This document shows positions 44,554 to 54,859 of a stretch of DNA of 64,000 nucleotides, piece after piece. The position numbers were made by a program, and so were the translations under genes. The stretch's first letter is position 1, and the number at the start of each line of letters is the position of its first letter. This DNA is from Pusillimonas caeni. GTDB lineage: Bacteria > Pseudomonadota > Gammaproteobacteria > Burkholderiales > Burkholderiaceae_B. Location of the stretch: the NCBI RefSeq assembly GCF_003545815.1, contig NZ_PDUW01000008.1:1-64000 (forward strand), in the 5' to 3' direction. The notes under the pieces are model-generated. The model did no database searches. It was not told the origin of the DNA and saw nothing but the letters and a program-made list of their open reading frames with translations.

Positions 44554-46896
44554 TTAGAAACCGGTTCCGATCTGGAACTGGAAGGCCTGTTTGTCGTCGC
44601 CTTCCTTGGCATTGAGCGCACGGCCGAAGGAAAGTTCGAGCGGCCCCATCGGAGACTGCCACGACAGGCCCACACCGGCCGAATAGCGCCAGCCGCAGGG
44701 GTCTTGCACCGAATGCTGGTAGCCGTCCATGCAGGACATGCCGCTTCCGGCCGAGATCTGGCCCGCGTCGGCGAACAGGAACCAGCGCAGCGTGCGGTCG
44801 CGGGTGGCCCCCGGGAACGGCAGATACAGCTGCACATTGCCGATGATGCGGCGCGCGCCGCCCAGGTAGTCGCCCGTGATGGTGTCGCGTGGGCCCAGGG
44901 ACGCGCCCTCGTAGCCGCGCACCGAGCCTATGCCGCCGGCGTATACGTTCTTGATGACCGGGAAGGCCTTGCCGCCATAGGTCTTGCCCCAGTCGATCTG
45001 GCCGTTGAAGGCCAGCGTGAAGCTGCGGCCCAGCGGTATGTAGTGCTGATGCTGGGCGTGCAGCATGTAGTACTTGAGCCCCATGGTGGAGAAGTCGCCC
45101 GACAGGCGGGTGTAGCCGCCCTTGTTGGGCGCCAGGGCGCTGTCGCGGGTGTCTTTGGACCAGCCCAGGTTGAAGATGACCGAATTGGTGGTGCGGCCGT
45201 ATTCGTCCACGTAGTCTTGATAGGCCTGGGGCGCGTTGTACAGGTCGAGCGTGTTGCGCTCGAAGCTGACGCCCGTGAACACGCGGTCGTACTCGGAGAT
45301 GGGCACGCCGAAGTTCAGGCCGGCGCCCAGCGCCGTGACGCGGTAGTCGCCTTCGTATTCGCGGTCGGCGCGGGTTTCGTACGGCGTGGTGCGGCGGTAG
45401 TACACCGACGTGGTCTTGCTGATGCCGTCGTTGGTCCAGTACGGGTCGGTATGGGCGATGACCGCCGAGCGGTTGGTCTTGCTGGTGTTGACCTGCAGCG
45501 ACAGGCTGTTGCCGCTGCCGAAGATGTTGTCCTGGCTGATGCCGGCCGACAGAATCACCTTGTCGGTCGAGCCATAGCCCACCCCGAGGTTGATCATGCC
45601 GGTGGGCTTTTCTTTGACGTCGACGTTGACGTCGATCTGGTCGGGCGAGCCGGGCACGGGCTCGGTCTGCACATTGACCTCGTTGAAGTAGCCCAGGCGG
45701 TCGATGCGATCGCGCGACATCTTGATGTTGTTGGAGTCGTACCACGAGGCTTCCATCTGGCGCATTTCGCGGCGGATGACCTCGTCTCGGGTACGGGTGT
45801 TGCCGCCGATCTGGATGCGGCGCACGTACACGCGCCGGCCCGGATCGACGTAGAACGTCAGGTCGGCCTCGTGCGCGTCGCGGTCGAGGACGGGATTGGG
45901 ATTGACGTTGGCGAAGGCATAGCCCAGGCTGCCCAGGTAATCGGTAATGGCCTTGGCGGTTTCATTGGTCTTGGCCGCCGAGAAGGTCTCGCCCTCTTTG
46001 ACCTGGATGAGTTTGCCGATTTCTTCGTCCAGGCCCAGCAGTTCGCCGGCCAGCTTGACGCTGCGCACCGTGTAGGGTTCGCCCTCGTGCACCGTGAAGG
46101 TGATGAAGATGTGCTCGCGGTCGGGCGAAATCGACACCTGCGGCTGTTCGGACGAAAACTCGAGATAGCCGCGGTCGAGGTAGAAGGACCGGATGCGCTC
46201 GATGTCGCCCTCGAGCTTCTCGCGCGAGTATTTGTCGGTGCCCGTATACCAGGTCATGAAGCCGGACGTCGTCAGTTCGAGTTCGTCGCGCAGCCTGCCG
46301 GAGGAAAAGTCTTCGTTGCCCACGAAGTTGATCTCGCTGATCTTGGCCAGTTCGCCCTCGAAGATATCGAAGCTGACGCCCACGCGGTTGCGCGGCAGCG
46401 GCGTGATGATGGGGCTGATCTCGACCCCGTACTTGCCCTTGGCCAGATACTGCTGCTTGAGCTCGAATTCGGCGCGCTCGAGCATGGCCTGGTCGAACAC
46501 CCGGCCCGGACCGAAGCCCACGGCGCTGAGCGATTTGTTGAGCGCCTCGGCGTCGAACTCGCGCATGCCGTTGAAGCTGACCGAAGCGATGGTGGGCCGC
46601 TCTTTGACGTTGACCACCAGCACGTTGCCTTCGGTGTCGATGGTGACGTCGCTGAAGAAGCCCGTTGCATAAAGCCGCTGCACGGCCTCGCTGGCCTGCT
46701 CTTCGGTGAACTGCTCGCCCACCTTGACCGGCAGGTAGCTGAAGACCGCGCCGGCGTCGACACGCTGGATTCCATTGACTCGGATGTCCTGCACGACGAA
46801 GGGCGTGAACGCGCTGGCAAGGCCAGGGGCCAGCCAGGCGGCCAGGATCAGGGGCAAGGCGCGCTGGGTAAATTTGGTTTTCCGGCGAAACGACAT
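44554..46896 (-). CDS. bamA: Outer-membrane protein assembly factor BamA
   Basis: Core of the BAM complex, 780 aa. The signal peptide ends near residue 29 (PGLASA). Five POTRA domains cover about residues 30-430 (FVVQDIRVNGIQRVDAGAVF opens the first), followed by the 16-stranded barrel. The barrel loop L6 motif VRGYEGASLGPRD holds the conserved RGY. The C-terminus FQFQIGTGF ends in Phe, as outer-membrane proteins should. Downstream of rseP in the same direction with a 104-bp gap that may hold an additional promoter. Confidence 0.97.
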   Translation of the reverse strand: MSFRRKTKFTQRALPLILAAWLAPGLASAFTPFVVQDIRVNGIQRVDAGAVFSYLPVKVGEQFTEEQASEAVQRLYATGFFSDVTIDTEGNVLVVNVKERPTIASVSFNGMREFDAEALNKSLSAVGFGPGRVFDQAMLERAEFELKQQYLAKGKYGVEISPIITPLPRNRVGVSFDIFEGELAKISEINFVGNEDFSSGRLRDELELTTSGFMTWYTGTDKYSREKLEGDIERIRSFYLDRGYLEFSSEQPQVSISPDREHIFITFTVHEGEPYTVRSVKLAGELLGLDEEIGKLIQVKEGETFSAAKTNETAKAITDYLGSLGYAFANVNPNPVLDRDAHEADLTFYVDPGRRVYVRRIQIGGNTRTRDEVIRREMRQMEASWYDSNNIKMSRDRIDRLGYFNEVNVQTEPVPGSPDQIDVNVDVKEKPTGMINLGVGYGSTDKVILSAGISQDNIFGSGNSLSLQVNTSKTNRSAVIAHTDPYWTNDGISKTTSVYYRRTTPYETRADREYEGDYRVTALGAGLNFGVPISEYDRVFTGVSFERNTLDLYNAPQAYQDYVDEYGRTTNSVIFNLGWSKDTRDSALAPNKGGYTRLSGDFSTMGLKYYMLHAQHQHYIPLGRSFTLAFNGQIDWGKTYGGKAFPVIKNVYAGGIGSVRGYEGASLGPRDTITGDYLGGARRIIGNVQLYLPFPGATRDRTLRWFLFADAGQISAGSGMSCMDGYQHSVQDPCGWRYSAGVGLSWQSPMGPLELSFGRALNAKEGDDKQAFQFQIGTGF

Positions 46897-47000
46897 CCTG
46901 GTGGATCCTCAGTAGATCAAATTGGGGAAAGATTGTAAGGCAGAACCCGCTTAGTGTGCTGTCCGATTGATTCGTGTAGGCAAATTAAACAAACAGCACC

Positions 47001-48332
47001 CTAACTGAAAAGGCGGGAAAAATCATTAAAGAACGCCAATCCCATCAGGGCTGCGAGCAGGCCCAGGCCCACGCGCTGCCCGGTTTCGAGCCATGCGTCC
47101 GGCAAGGGCCGGCCGCGCAGCATCTCGATGATGTAATACATGAGATGCCCCCCGTCAAGCATGGGAATGGGCAGCAGGTTCAAAACGCCGATACTAACAC
47201 TGATCAAGGCCAGGAAGCCGATATAGGCGGCCAGGCCGATGCGGGCGGTCTGGCCGGCGTAGTCGGCGATGGTGACCGGGCCGCTGATGTTGCGCACCGA
47301 CACGTCGCCCACCACCATGCGGCCCATCATCTTGAGCGAAAACCATACGGTATCGAGTGTGCGCGTCACGCCGCGCGAGACGCTTTCAAGCGGGCCATAG
47401 CGCACCGTCACCATAGGAAAATCGGCGCCCAGCATGACGCCGATGCGCCCTACCCGCTCGCCCGAAGCATCGGCCTCGGGCCGCGGCACGAGCTGCAGAT
47501 TCACCGGCGTCCCGTTTCTCAGCACGGTGATCGCCATGGGCTGGCCTGGCTGCGACTGGATCTGCTCGACGAGCTCGGAGGCGGAAGGTTCGTTCAGCGG
47601 GCCGGCCGCGACGATGACGTCATCCTCGCGCAGCCCCGCTTCTTCGCCGGCCCCGCCGGCCACCACCTCGCGCACCAGAGGGCGCGGCGTGGCCAGCGCC
47701 AGGCCCGCGTCGGCCATCATGTCGGCATCGTCGGGCTCTATGCTGGCGGCGCGCAGCTGGAGCGTGTGCCGGCGGGCCGCGCCGCCTTCGCCTTCCACTT
47801 CCAGGGACACGGTTCCCCCGGAAGTCAGCGCGTCGAGTAATCCCCAGCGGGCTTCGCCCCAGGAGCGGACCGGCGAGCCGTTGACCTCGACGATGCGGTC
47901 GCCGGCTTGCAGGCCGGCTTGAGCGGCCGGGCTGCCGGCCGCCGGAGCGGCCAGGATGGCCGCGGGCTCTTGTGTGCCCACGAAGCTGAGCGCGGCATAG
48001 AGCACGGCGGCCAGCAACAGGTTGGCGAGCGGGCCCGCCGCGACGATGGCAAAGCGCTTGCCCACCGGCTGCCGGTTGAAGGCCTGGCGCGCGTCGCCGC
48101 CATCGGCCTGCAGCGGGTCGTCCAGCATCTTGACATAGCCGCCCAGAGGGATGGCGGACAAGGCCCATTCGGTGCCGTGGCGGTCGAACCGGCGCACCAG
48201 CACCCGGCCGAAGCCCACCGAAAAGCGCAATACTTTCACCCCGCAGCGCCGCGCCACCCAGTAGTGGCCCAGCTCGTGGAAGGTGATGAGCAGACCCAGC
48301 GCGACGATGAAAGCGAGCAAGGTGAAAAACAT
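47001..48332 (-). CDS. rseP: Site-2 protease RseP
   Basis: Inner-membrane zinc metalloprotease that cleaves anti-sigma factors in the envelope stress response, 443 aa. The HExxH motif is in LITFHELGHYWVAR near residue 20, two PDZ domains follow (about 115-290), and the third metal ligand is in PIPMLDGGHLMYY. About four membrane segments. It lies between dxr and bamA. Confidence 0.96.
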   Translation of the reverse strand: MFFTLLAFIVALGLLITFHELGHYWVARRCGVKVLRFSVGFGRVLVRRFDRHGTEWALSAIPLGGYVKMLDDPLQADGGDARQAFNRQPVGKRFAIVAAGPLANLLLAAVLYAALSFVGTQEPAAILAAPAAGSPAAQAGLQAGDRIVEVNGSPVRSWGEARWGLLDALTSGGTVSLEVEGEGGAARRHTLQLRAASIEPDDADMMADAGLALATPRPLVREVVAGGAGEEAGLREDDVIVAAGPLNEPSASELVEQIQSQPGQPMAITVLRNGTPVNLQLVPRPEADASGERVGRIGVMLGADFPMVTVRYGPLESVSRGVTRTLDTVWFSLKMMGRMVVGDVSVRNISGPVTIADYAGQTARIGLAAYIGFLALISVSIGVLNLLPIPMLDGGHLMYYIIEMLRGRPLPDAWLETGQRVGLGLLAALMGLAFFNDFSRLFS

Positions 48333-48350
48333 GATGGTCCGGTACCGCCT

Positions 48351-49547
48351 CTATGACTTACAGAACTGAAGGGCTTGCCGCCGGGCGCTGCCGTCCAGCT
48401 CGAGCACCGCTTCGAGCGAATCGATGGCCGTGCGGGTCTTGCCGGCCATGGCTTCCAGGCATTGTTCGATGACGCGGGCGATGCCGGTGAAGGGAATACG
48501 GCTGCTCAGGAAATGGTCGACGGCGACCTCGTTGGCGGCATTGAGCGCGATGCAGGCCTCTTGTCCCGCCTCCAGCGCCTGGAAGGAAAGCCGCAGGCAA
48601 GGAAAGCGCCGCAGATCGGGCGGCTCGAAATCGAGCCGGCCTATCGTGGCCAGGTCGAGCGGACCCACCCCGCTGTCTATGCGCTCGGGAAAGCCCAGGC
48701 CGTAGGCGATGGGCGTGCGCATGTCCGGCTGGCCCAGCTGGGCCAGGATGGAGCCGTCTTCGTACTCGACCATGGAATGGATCATGCTTTGGGGATGGAT
48801 GACCACTTGGATGCGTTCCAGCGGCATGGCAAAGAGCCAATGGGCCTCGATGACCTCGAGCCCCTTGTTCAGCATGGTGGCCGAATCGACGGAAATCTTG
48901 CGTCCCATGCTCCAATTGGGATGGGCGCAGGCCTGTTCCGGCGTTACGCCTTCCAGGCTGTCGAGCGCCGCGGTGCGGAACGGTCCGCCCGAAGCGGTCA
49001 GCAGCAGTCGCCGCACGCCCTTGGCGGGCGACGTCGGCGCGCCGGCCCGGCCGGCATGCGGCATGCATTGGAAGATGGCGTTGTGTTCGCTGTCGATCGG
49101 CAGCAGTTCGGCGCCGTTGTCGCGCACCGCCGCCATGAACAGGCTGCCGGCCGCCACCAGGGCTTCTTTGTTGGCCAGCAGCACGCGCTTGCCCGCGCGG
49201 GCCGCGGCCAGCGCCGCGGGCAGGCCCGCCGCGCCGACGATGGCCGCCATGACCGTATCGACTTCCGGGTCGGCGGCGCATTCTTCGAGGGCGCGGGCGC
49301 CCACGCGTATCTCGGGCGCCGCGCGGCCCGCGGGCCAGGCCTGCAGAAAGCGCTGGCGGGCCTTGTCGTCGGGCACCGCGACCACACTTGCCTCAAAAGC
49401 CAATGCCTGTTCGGCCAGGCGGTCCATGCGGCTGTGAGCCGAAAGAGTATGCACGCGAACGCTATCGGCATGGCGGGACGCCACGTCCAGCGTGCTGCGG
49501 CCGATGGAGCCGGTGGAGCCCAGTATGCAAAGACGTTGGGGCTTCAT
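48351..49547 (-). CDS. dxr: 1-deoxy-D-xylulose 5-phosphate reductoisomerase
   Basis: Second step of the MEP isoprenoid pathway, 398 aa. The NADPH motif is [16 protein letters not shown], and the metal/substrate region contains [23 protein letters not shown] and [20 protein letters not shown]. The start at 49547 overlaps the cdsA stop by 4 bp. Longer frames on this strand run through cdsA. Confidence 0.96.
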   Translation of the reverse strand: MKPQRLCILGSTGSIGRSTLDVASRHADSVRVHTLSAHSRMDRLAEQALAFEASVVAVPDDKARQRFLQAWPAGRAAPEIRVGARALEECAADPEVDTVMAAIVGAAGLPAALAAARAGKRVLLANKEALVAAGSLFMAAVRDNGAELLPIDSEHNAIFQCMPHAGRAGAPTSPAKGVRRLLLTASGGPFRTAALDSLEGVTPEQACAHPNWSMGRKISVDSATMLNKGLEVIEAHWLFAMPLERIQVVIHPQSMIHSMVEYEDGSILAQLGQPDMRTPIAYGLGFPERIDSGVGPLDLATIGRLDFEPPDLRRFPCLRLSFQALEAGQEACIALNAANEVAVDHFLSSRIPFTGIARVIEQCLEAMAGKTRTAIDSLEAVLELDGSARRQALQFCKS

Positions 49548-50407
49548 GAGCCGAGACTCACCAGCATGAACGCCGTGGGCGCAACGGGCAGCAAGGCGTC
49601 GATGCGGTCGAAGACGCCGCCATGGCCCGGCAGCAAGGCGCTGGAATCCTTGCGCCCGGCCCGGCGCTTGAGCAGGGACTCGAACAGGTCGCCGACGATG
49701 GAGAGCGCGGCCAGGAAGGCGGCGAAGATCAGCGCGCCGCCCAGGGACCAGCCCTGGACCAGCACAGCGCCGAAGCTGCCGGGCCAGCGGCTGGACACAG
49801 CCACCCATGCGATCGCCGCCAGGACGCCCGCGATGGCGCCTTCCCAGCTTTTGCCGGGGCTGACGCGAGGCGCCAGCTTGCGCCGGCCCAGCGCCTTGCC
49901 GGCGAAATAGGCGCCGATGTCGGCGCACCAGATGAGCGCCATCAGCGAGACCAGGAACCAGGCGCCATAGGCCAGGTAGAACTGCACCAGCGCGGCCCAG
50001 GCGGCCCACACCGCGAAAATGCCGAAAATGCGCAAGCCGGAGCTGGGCGCGGGCGCGTCCGTGCGGCCCTGCACCACGAGGGCCGTCGCGCCCACTATCC
50101 ATGCCAGCACCACCAGCGGCGTGAGCCAGTTGTTGCTGGCATGGGCCACGATGGCCGACCAGCCGGACATCGAGCCGGCTTCGATCCAACCCGTGCCGCA
50201 AAAGAGCATCATGACGCCCAGCACGGCCGCGATGATCACCGCGATGTTCTCGGCCCCAGGCGACACGGTCAGGCGCAGCCATTCCCACAGCGCGCAGGCG
50301 GCCGCCAGCGTCAGCAGCAGCATCAGCGGCCAGGCGCTGGGCACTGCCAGCGCGCCCAGCAGGACCGCCAGAAGCACGACTGCGGTCATCACGCGTTGCG
50401 CCAGCAT
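49544..50407 (-). CDS. cdsA: Phosphatidate cytidylyltransferase
   Basis: Makes CDP-diacylglycerol for phospholipid synthesis, 287 aa, with about eight membrane spans. The C-terminal signature is split over [20 protein letters not shown] and [20 protein letters not shown] and ends with [13 protein letters not shown]. It lies between uppS and dxr, overlapping dxr. Confidence 0.95.
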   Translation of the reverse strand: MLAQRVMTAVVLLAVLLGALAVPSAWPLMLLLTLAAACALWEWLRLTVSPGAENIAVIIAAVLGVMMLFCGTGWIEAGSMSGWSAIVAHASNNWLTPLVVLAWIVGATALVVQGRTDAPAPSSGLRIFGIFAVWAAWAALVQFYLAYGAWFLVSLMALIWCADIGAYFAGKALGRRKLAPRVSPGKSWEGAIAGVLAAIAWVAVSSRWPGSFGAVLVQGWSLGGALIFAAFLAALSIVGDLFESLLKRRAGRKDSSALLPGHGGVFDRIDALLPVAPTAFMLVSLGS

Positions 50408-50437
50408 GGCAGGGACTCCTTTGAGGATAGACGGACT

Positions 50438-51199
50438 CTATTTGGATTGTTCGGCGAGCTGCGCGCTGGTCCGGCCGAAACGGCGTTCCCGCGAGCGGTA
50501 CCACTTGAATGCGGCATCGATCTGCTTGGCGCCGAAATCGGGCCAGAATTCATCGGTGAAATACAGCTCAGTATAGGCGAGTTGCCAGACCAGAAAATTG
50601 GAGATGCGCTGCTCGCCGCCCGTCCGGATGAACAGGTCGGGCTCGGGGGCCCAGGACATGGAAAGGCGCTGGGAGACGTCCAGCTCGTCCAGGGCATCGG
50701 GGTCTTGCGCCAGTTCGGGTTTATCGCGCAGCAGGCGGCGCATGGCCTGCAGGATGTCCCAGCGCCCGCCATAGTTGGCGGCAACGGTGAGATGCAGCGC
50801 ATCGTTGTGCCGGGTGCGCGCCTCGGCGGCGGCGATCAGCTCGCGCAAATGCGGCTCGAAGGCCGTCAGGTCGCCCACCACGCGCAGCCGCACGCCCTGC
50901 TTCTCGAGCTTGACCACTTCTTTCTCGAGCGTCTGCACGAACAGGCGCATCAGCAGCGAGACTTCTTCCTGGGGACGGCGCCAGTTCTCGGAGCTGAAGG
51001 CGAACAGGGTCAGGTATTTGACGCCCCGGCGTCCGCAGGCCTCGACCACGCGCCGCACGGCCTGCACGCCACGGGCGTGCCCCGCCGCGCGCGGCAGCAG
51101 CCGGCTCGTGGCCCAGCGCCCGTTTCCATCCATGATGATGGCGAGGTGCGTGGGCACCTCGGTGCTTTCAGGGATGGAGACTGTGGAGCTCGTGAACAT
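50438..51199 (-). CDS. uppS: Undecaprenyl diphosphate synthase
   Basis: cis-Prenyltransferase producing the C55 lipid carrier for peptidoglycan, 253 aa. The catalytic Asp and P-loop are in [20 protein letters not shown]; also [18 protein letters not shown], and the C-terminal [20 protein letters not shown] and EFWPDF. It follows frr after 48 bp. Confidence 0.96.
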   Translation of the reverse strand: MFTSSTVSIPESTEVPTHLAIIMDGNGRWATSRLLPRAAGHARGVQAVRRVVEACGRRGVKYLTLFAFSSENWRRPQEEVSLLMRLFVQTLEKEVVKLEKQGVRLRVVGDLTAFEPHLRELIAAAEARTRHNDALHLTVAANYGGRWDILQAMRRLLRDKPELAQDPDALDELDVSQRLSMSWAPEPDLFIRTGGEQRISNFLVWQLAYTELYFTDEFWPDFGAKQIDAAFKWYRSRERRFGRTSAQLAEQSK

Positions 51200-51247
51200 G
51201 GGCGGGGGTCGATCTGCGCTGCGGCTGTATAGTGGGCTTCGACAGCC

Positions 51248-51808
51248 CTAGACCGTCATGATCTCGGCTTCTTTCTGCGCGACGACCTTGTCGATCTCGC
51301 CGACGAACTTGTCGGTCAGCTTCTGGACGTCGTCCTGGGTGCGGCGTTCGTCGTCTTCGGAGATTTCCTTGTCCTTGACGAGCTTCTTGAGGCCGTCGTT
51401 GGCGTCGCGGCGCACATTGCGCACGGCCACCTTGGCGTCCTCGCCTTCGCTGCGCACCACCTTGGTGAGATCGCGGCGGCGCTCTTCTGTGAGCGGCGGC
51501 ATGGGCACGCGGATGTTGTCGCCCATGGAAACCGGGTTCAGGCCCAGGTCGGAATCGCGTATGGCCTTCTCGATGGGGCCGACCATGTTCTTTTCGTAGG
51601 GCTGCACGCTGAGCGTGCGCGCGTCGATCACGTTGACGTTGGCCACCTGTCCGACCGGCACCGGCGAGCCGTAATACTCGACCTGCACGTGGTCGAGAAT
51701 GCCGGCATGCGCACGTCCCGTGCGGATCTTGGCCAGATTGGTCTTGAGTGCGTCCAGGCTCTTCGCCATGCGTTCTTCGGCGGATTTCCTGACCTCGGAT
51801 GTGCTCAT
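51248..51808 (-). CDS. frr: Ribosome recycling factor
   Basis: Releases ribosomes after termination, 186 aa, the usual length. The N-terminal helix contains [20 protein letters not shown], and the hinge region has [20 protein letters not shown]. The C-terminal helices contain [20 protein letters not shown]. The start at 51808 is preceded by aaagga on the minus strand; a longer frame to 51928 overlaps pyrH and is rejected. Confidence 0.97.
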   Translation of the reverse strand: MSTSEVRKSAEERMAKSLDALKTNLAKIRTGRAHAGILDHVQVEYYGSPVPVGQVANVNVIDARTLSVQPYEKNMVGPIEKAIRDSDLGLNPVSMGDNIRVPMPPLTEERRRDLTKVVRSEGEDAKVAVRNVRRDANDGLKKLVKDKEISEDDERRTQDDVQKLTDKFVGEIDKVVAQKEAEIMTV

Positions 51809-51822
51809 TTCTTTTTCCTTTA

Positions 51823-52539
51823 TCAAACGTGCACCAGGGTGCCCTCGTCTTCGCCAAGCACCACGCGCCGCAGCGCGCCGGGCTTGTTGATGGAAAACAC
51901 CTTGATCGGCAGCTTCTGGTCGCGGCACAGCGCAAAGGCCGTGGCGTCCATGACTTCGAGTCGACGCACGATCACTTCATCGAAGCTGATGCGGGCATAA
52001 CGTGTTGCTGAAGGATCTTTATTGGGGTCGGCCGTATAGATGCCGTCGACCTTGGTGGCCTTCAGAACGATTTCCGCACCGATTTCGGCGCCTCGCAGCG
52101 CGGCCGCCGTATCGGTGGTGAAAAAGGGGTTGCCGGTACCCGCCGCGAAGACCACGACCTTGCCCTCTTCGAGATAGCGCAAGGCCTTGGGGCGGATGTA
52201 GGGCTCGACGACCTGGTCAAGATTGAGCGCCGACTGCACCCGCGTGTCGATGCCGCGGTGCTTCAGGGCGTCCTGCAGGGCCAACGCGTTCATGACCGTG
52301 GCCATCATGCCCATGTAATCGGCCGTGGCGCGGTCCATGCCCTGCGCGCCCGGCGCGACGCCGCGAAAGATGTTGCCGCCGCCGATCACGATGGCCAGCT
52401 CGACGCCCAGGGTGGATACCTCGGCGATCTCCTCGGTCATGCGAAGAATGGTACTGCGGTTGATCCCAAATGCGTCCTCTCCCATCAGCGCTTCGCCGGA
52501 AAGTTTGAGAAGAACACGTTTGTACGATCTGGTGGTCAT
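51823..52539 (-). CDS. pyrH: UMP kinase
   Basis: Bacterial hexameric UMP kinase, 238 aa. It begins [20 protein letters not shown], then [30 protein letters not shown], the ATP-binding [20 protein letters not shown] and VDGIYTADP. The start at 52539 matches homologues. It is 14 bp upstream of frr in the same operon. Confidence 0.97.
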   Translation of the reverse strand: MTTRSYKRVLLKLSGEALMGEDAFGINRSTILRMTEEIAEVSTLGVELAIVIGGGNIFRGVAPGAQGMDRATADYMGMMATVMNALALQDALKHRGIDTRVQSALNLDQVVEPYIRPKALRYLEEGKVVVFAAGTGNPFFTTDTAAALRGAEIGAEIVLKATKVDGIYTADPNKDPSATRYARISFDEVIVRRLEVMDATAFALCRDQKLPIKVFSINKPGALRRVVLGEDEGTLVHV

Positions 52540-52710
52540 AGATGGCAATCCCGAGAAGACGTTCCAACGAAAGTGTATGCCAGATTGGCCTCGACAGCGC
52601 AGAGAGGCGCAACATTCGGCAACGCGATGAACGAGCGCGGCAGCGCCGCCCCATCGCGATCGCGCGGGCGGCGCCCGGAGGCGACCGCCCGCGCTATTGA
52701 CCACCGGCGA

Positions 52711-53586
52711 TCAGGAATTGCCGGCAGCGGCCGCCACTTCGGCGGCGAAGTCTTCGGACTTCTTCTCGATGCCTTCGCCCACGACGAAGAGGCTGAAGCG
52801 CTGAATGGAAGCGCCTTTCTCTTTCAGCATCTGCTCGACGCTTTGCTTGTCGTTTTTAACAAAGGGTTGCGACAGCAGCGTGACTTCCTTCAGGAACTTC
52901 TGCACCGAGCCTTCGACCATCTTGGAGACGATCTCGGCGGGCTTGCCCGATTCGGCCGCCTTCTGCGCGGCGACCGAGCGCTCGGCTTCGATCAGCTCGG
53001 CGGGCACGCCCTCGGCGTTGAGCGCGCGCGGCTTGGTGGCGGCGATGTGCATGGCCAGGTCTTTGCCGACCTCTTCGGAGCCGTCGAACTCGACGAGCAC
53101 GCCGATTCGGCCGCCGTGGACATAGCTGGCCAGCTGCTTGTCGGTTTCGAAGCGCTCGAAGCGGCGCACGGCGATGTTTTCGCCGATCTTGCCGACCAGG
53201 GCCGAACGCGTGCTTTCGACCGTGCCTTCGCCGAAGGACAGGTCGGACAGCGCGGCGACGTCGGCGGGGTTCTTCTCGGCGATCAGTTGTGCAATCTGCG
53301 ATACGAAATTGATGAAGTCGTCGTTCTTGGCGACGAAGTCGGTTTCGCAATTGATTTCGACCAGGGCGCCCTGCTTGCCGTCATCGGACACGTACAGGCC
53401 GACCAGGCCTTCGGCGGTGACGCGGCTGGCGGCCTTGCTGGCCTTGCTGCCCAGCTTGACGCGCAGCAGCTCTTCAGCGCGCGCCATGTCGCCGTCGGCT
53501 TCGGTCAGGGCCTTTTTGCATTCCATCATGGGCGCGTCGGTCTTTTCGCGCAGTTCTTTGACCATCGATGCGGTAATTTGAGCCAC
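52711..53586 (-). CDS. tsf: Translation elongation factor Ts
   Basis: Nucleotide exchange factor for EF-Tu, 291 aa. The N-terminal UBA-like domain carries [20 protein letters not shown] and [19 protein letters not shown]. The core has the TDFV motif in [13 protein letters not shown]. It begins with GTG at 53586 behind ggag, since no ATG is available there. The C-terminal [20 protein letters not shown] is typical. Confidence 0.96.
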   Translation of the reverse strand: MAQITASMVKELREKTDAPMMECKKALTEADGDMARAEELLRVKLGSKASKAASRVTAEGLVGLYVSDDGKQGALVEINCETDFVAKNDDFINFVSQIAQLIAEKNPADVAALSDLSFGEGTVESTRSALVGKIGENIAVRRFERFETDKQLASYVHGGRIGVLVEFDGSEEVGKDLAMHIAATKPRALNAEGVPAELIEAERSVAAQKAAESGKPAEIVSKMVEGSVQKFLKEVTLLSQPFVKNDKQSVEQMLKEKGASIQRFSLFVVGEGIEKKSEDFAAEVAAAAGNS

Positions 53587-53794
53587 AGTATTCTCCAGTT
53601 CTTGAAACGGGCCCCGGCCGGAGCCGGGGCGGGGGCAGACGAATCAAACAGGCACGCCCGTGTGCCGGGCGGCGCGCCGGCATGCCGGACACGGCGGATT
53701 CGGAGCCGGCAGGTGCCTGTGCAAAGTCGCCTCGCGCGCCGGGGCGGAAGCCGGCGCGCCGGGGCGAACGCCGTGGACGCTCGCCCGGAAGGCC
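53587..53794 (-). promoter_or_regulatory. Structured spacer between rpsB and tsf
   Basis: This 208-bp spacer can fold extensively. Caggcac (53649-53655) pairs with gtgcctg (53713-53719), enclosing smaller GC-rich palindromes. A separate perfect 9-bp stem pairs 53734-53742 with 53751-53759, and ccccggc pairs with gccgggg at 53612-53629. No T-run is seen. It may attenuate read-through so that S2 and EF-Ts levels differ. Confidence 0.5.
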
Positions 53795-54547
53795 TTAGGC
53801 TTCGCCTTCGTCCTGAACTTCGACGAACTCGTCGTCGCCTTCGGCGATTTCTTCGACCAGGCCGTTCAGGGCCTGCTCACGGCCCTCGAGCACGGCGTCG
53901 GCCATGCCCTTGGCGTACAGCGCGATGGCCTTGCCGGAGTCGTCGTTGCCGGGAATGACGTAGTCGATGCCCTCGGGCGAGTGGTTGGTATCGACCACGG
54001 CCACGACGGGGATGCCCAGGGCGCGCGCTTCGGCGACGGCAATCTTGTGGTAGCCGACGTCGATGACGAACAGCACGTCGGGCAGCGTGTTCATTTCCTT
54101 GATGCCGCCGATGGACTTGTTGAGCTTGTCGAGTTCGCGTTCGAACATCAGCGCTTCTTTCTTGGTCATGTGCTCGGTGGCGCCTTCGGCCTGCTGAGCT
54201 TCCATTTCCTTGAGGCGCTTGACCGAGCTCTTGACCGTCTTGAAGTTGGTCATCATGCCGCCCAGCCAGCGGCTGTCGACGTAGGGCATGCCGCAGCGGG
54301 CGGCTTCCTGGGCTACGAGTTCGCGAGCGGCGCGCTTGGTGCCGACGAACAGGATGGTGCCGCCGCGGGCAGCCGTCTGGCGCAGGAACTTGGCGGCTTC
54401 GAGGTACTTGCCGACCGTCTGCTCAAGATTGATGATGTGGATTTTGTTACGATGACCAAAGATGAACGGCGCCATCTTGGGGTTCCAGTAACGGGTCTGG
54501 TGGCCGAAGTGCACACCGGCTTCAAGCATATCTCGCATCAGGGACAT
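53795..54547 (-). CDS. rpsB: 30S ribosomal protein S2
   Basis: Small-subunit protein, 250 aa. It begins [20 protein letters not shown], and includes [30 protein letters not shown] and [14 protein letters not shown]. The acidic tail [15 protein letters not shown] is common in betaproteobacteria. The start at 54547 is preceded by ggagaaaac on the minus strand; frames extending to 54691 are not supported. Confidence 0.97.
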   Translation of the reverse strand: MSLMRDMLEAGVHFGHQTRYWNPKMAPFIFGHRNKIHIINLEQTVGKYLEAAKFLRQTAARGGTILFVGTKRAARELVAQEAARCGMPYVDSRWLGGMMTNFKTVKSSVKRLKEMEAQQAEGATEHMTKKEALMFERELDKLNKSIGGIKEMNTLPDVLFVIDVGYHKIAVAEARALGIPVVAVVDTNHSPEGIDYVIPGNDDSGKAIALYAKGMADAVLEGREQALNGLVEEIAEGDDEFVEVQDEGEA

Positions 54548-54859
54548 AAGTTTTCTCCGAGGGTTGGGTCTTGTACGCGGGCCTGCATCCGAAAGCAGCG
54601 CCGGCAATTGTTTTGCCGGAATGCTTTTCAGGACACCCTGGTGTCGCCGCGCACGCGATTTTTGCCACAATGATTTTTGCCACAATGGCAAATAAGGATC
54701 ACACTTTTCTTTCTATAGCCTTTCCAAGAACCTGTTCCCTTGCACCAAGCTCCCAGATCAGCCTGCTCTCGCAATGCCGCCAAGGAAAGGTATTCAAAAA
54801 GCGCTATTTAAAGAAAGCCTATAATTCTACTATCTTTAAGATATACAGTTCAAGTTGAC
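54548..54859. promoter_or_regulatory. Divergent rpsB/map upstream region
   Basis: This 312-bp gene-free region separates the divergent rpsB and map. On the plus strand TATAAT (54820-54825) lies about 35 bp before the map start and is the likely -10 box; no good -35 is seen. Further left, gatttttgccacaat is repeated in tandem (54657-54671 and 54672-54686), and the second copy is part of the palindrome ttgcca-caa-tggcaa (54677-54691). These probably belong to the rpsB promoter or leader. Confidence 0.55.

Noticed and set aside
44704-46938. 744-codon open frame on the plus strand opposite bamA
   Set aside because: It is the antisense shadow of a certain gene in GC-rich DNA. The translation is His/Gln/Val/Ala-rich with no domain.
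54548-54859. Extra codons upstream of rpsB in frame to 54691
   Set aside because: The added residues do not match ribosomal protein S2, while a good ribosome site precedes the start at 54547.
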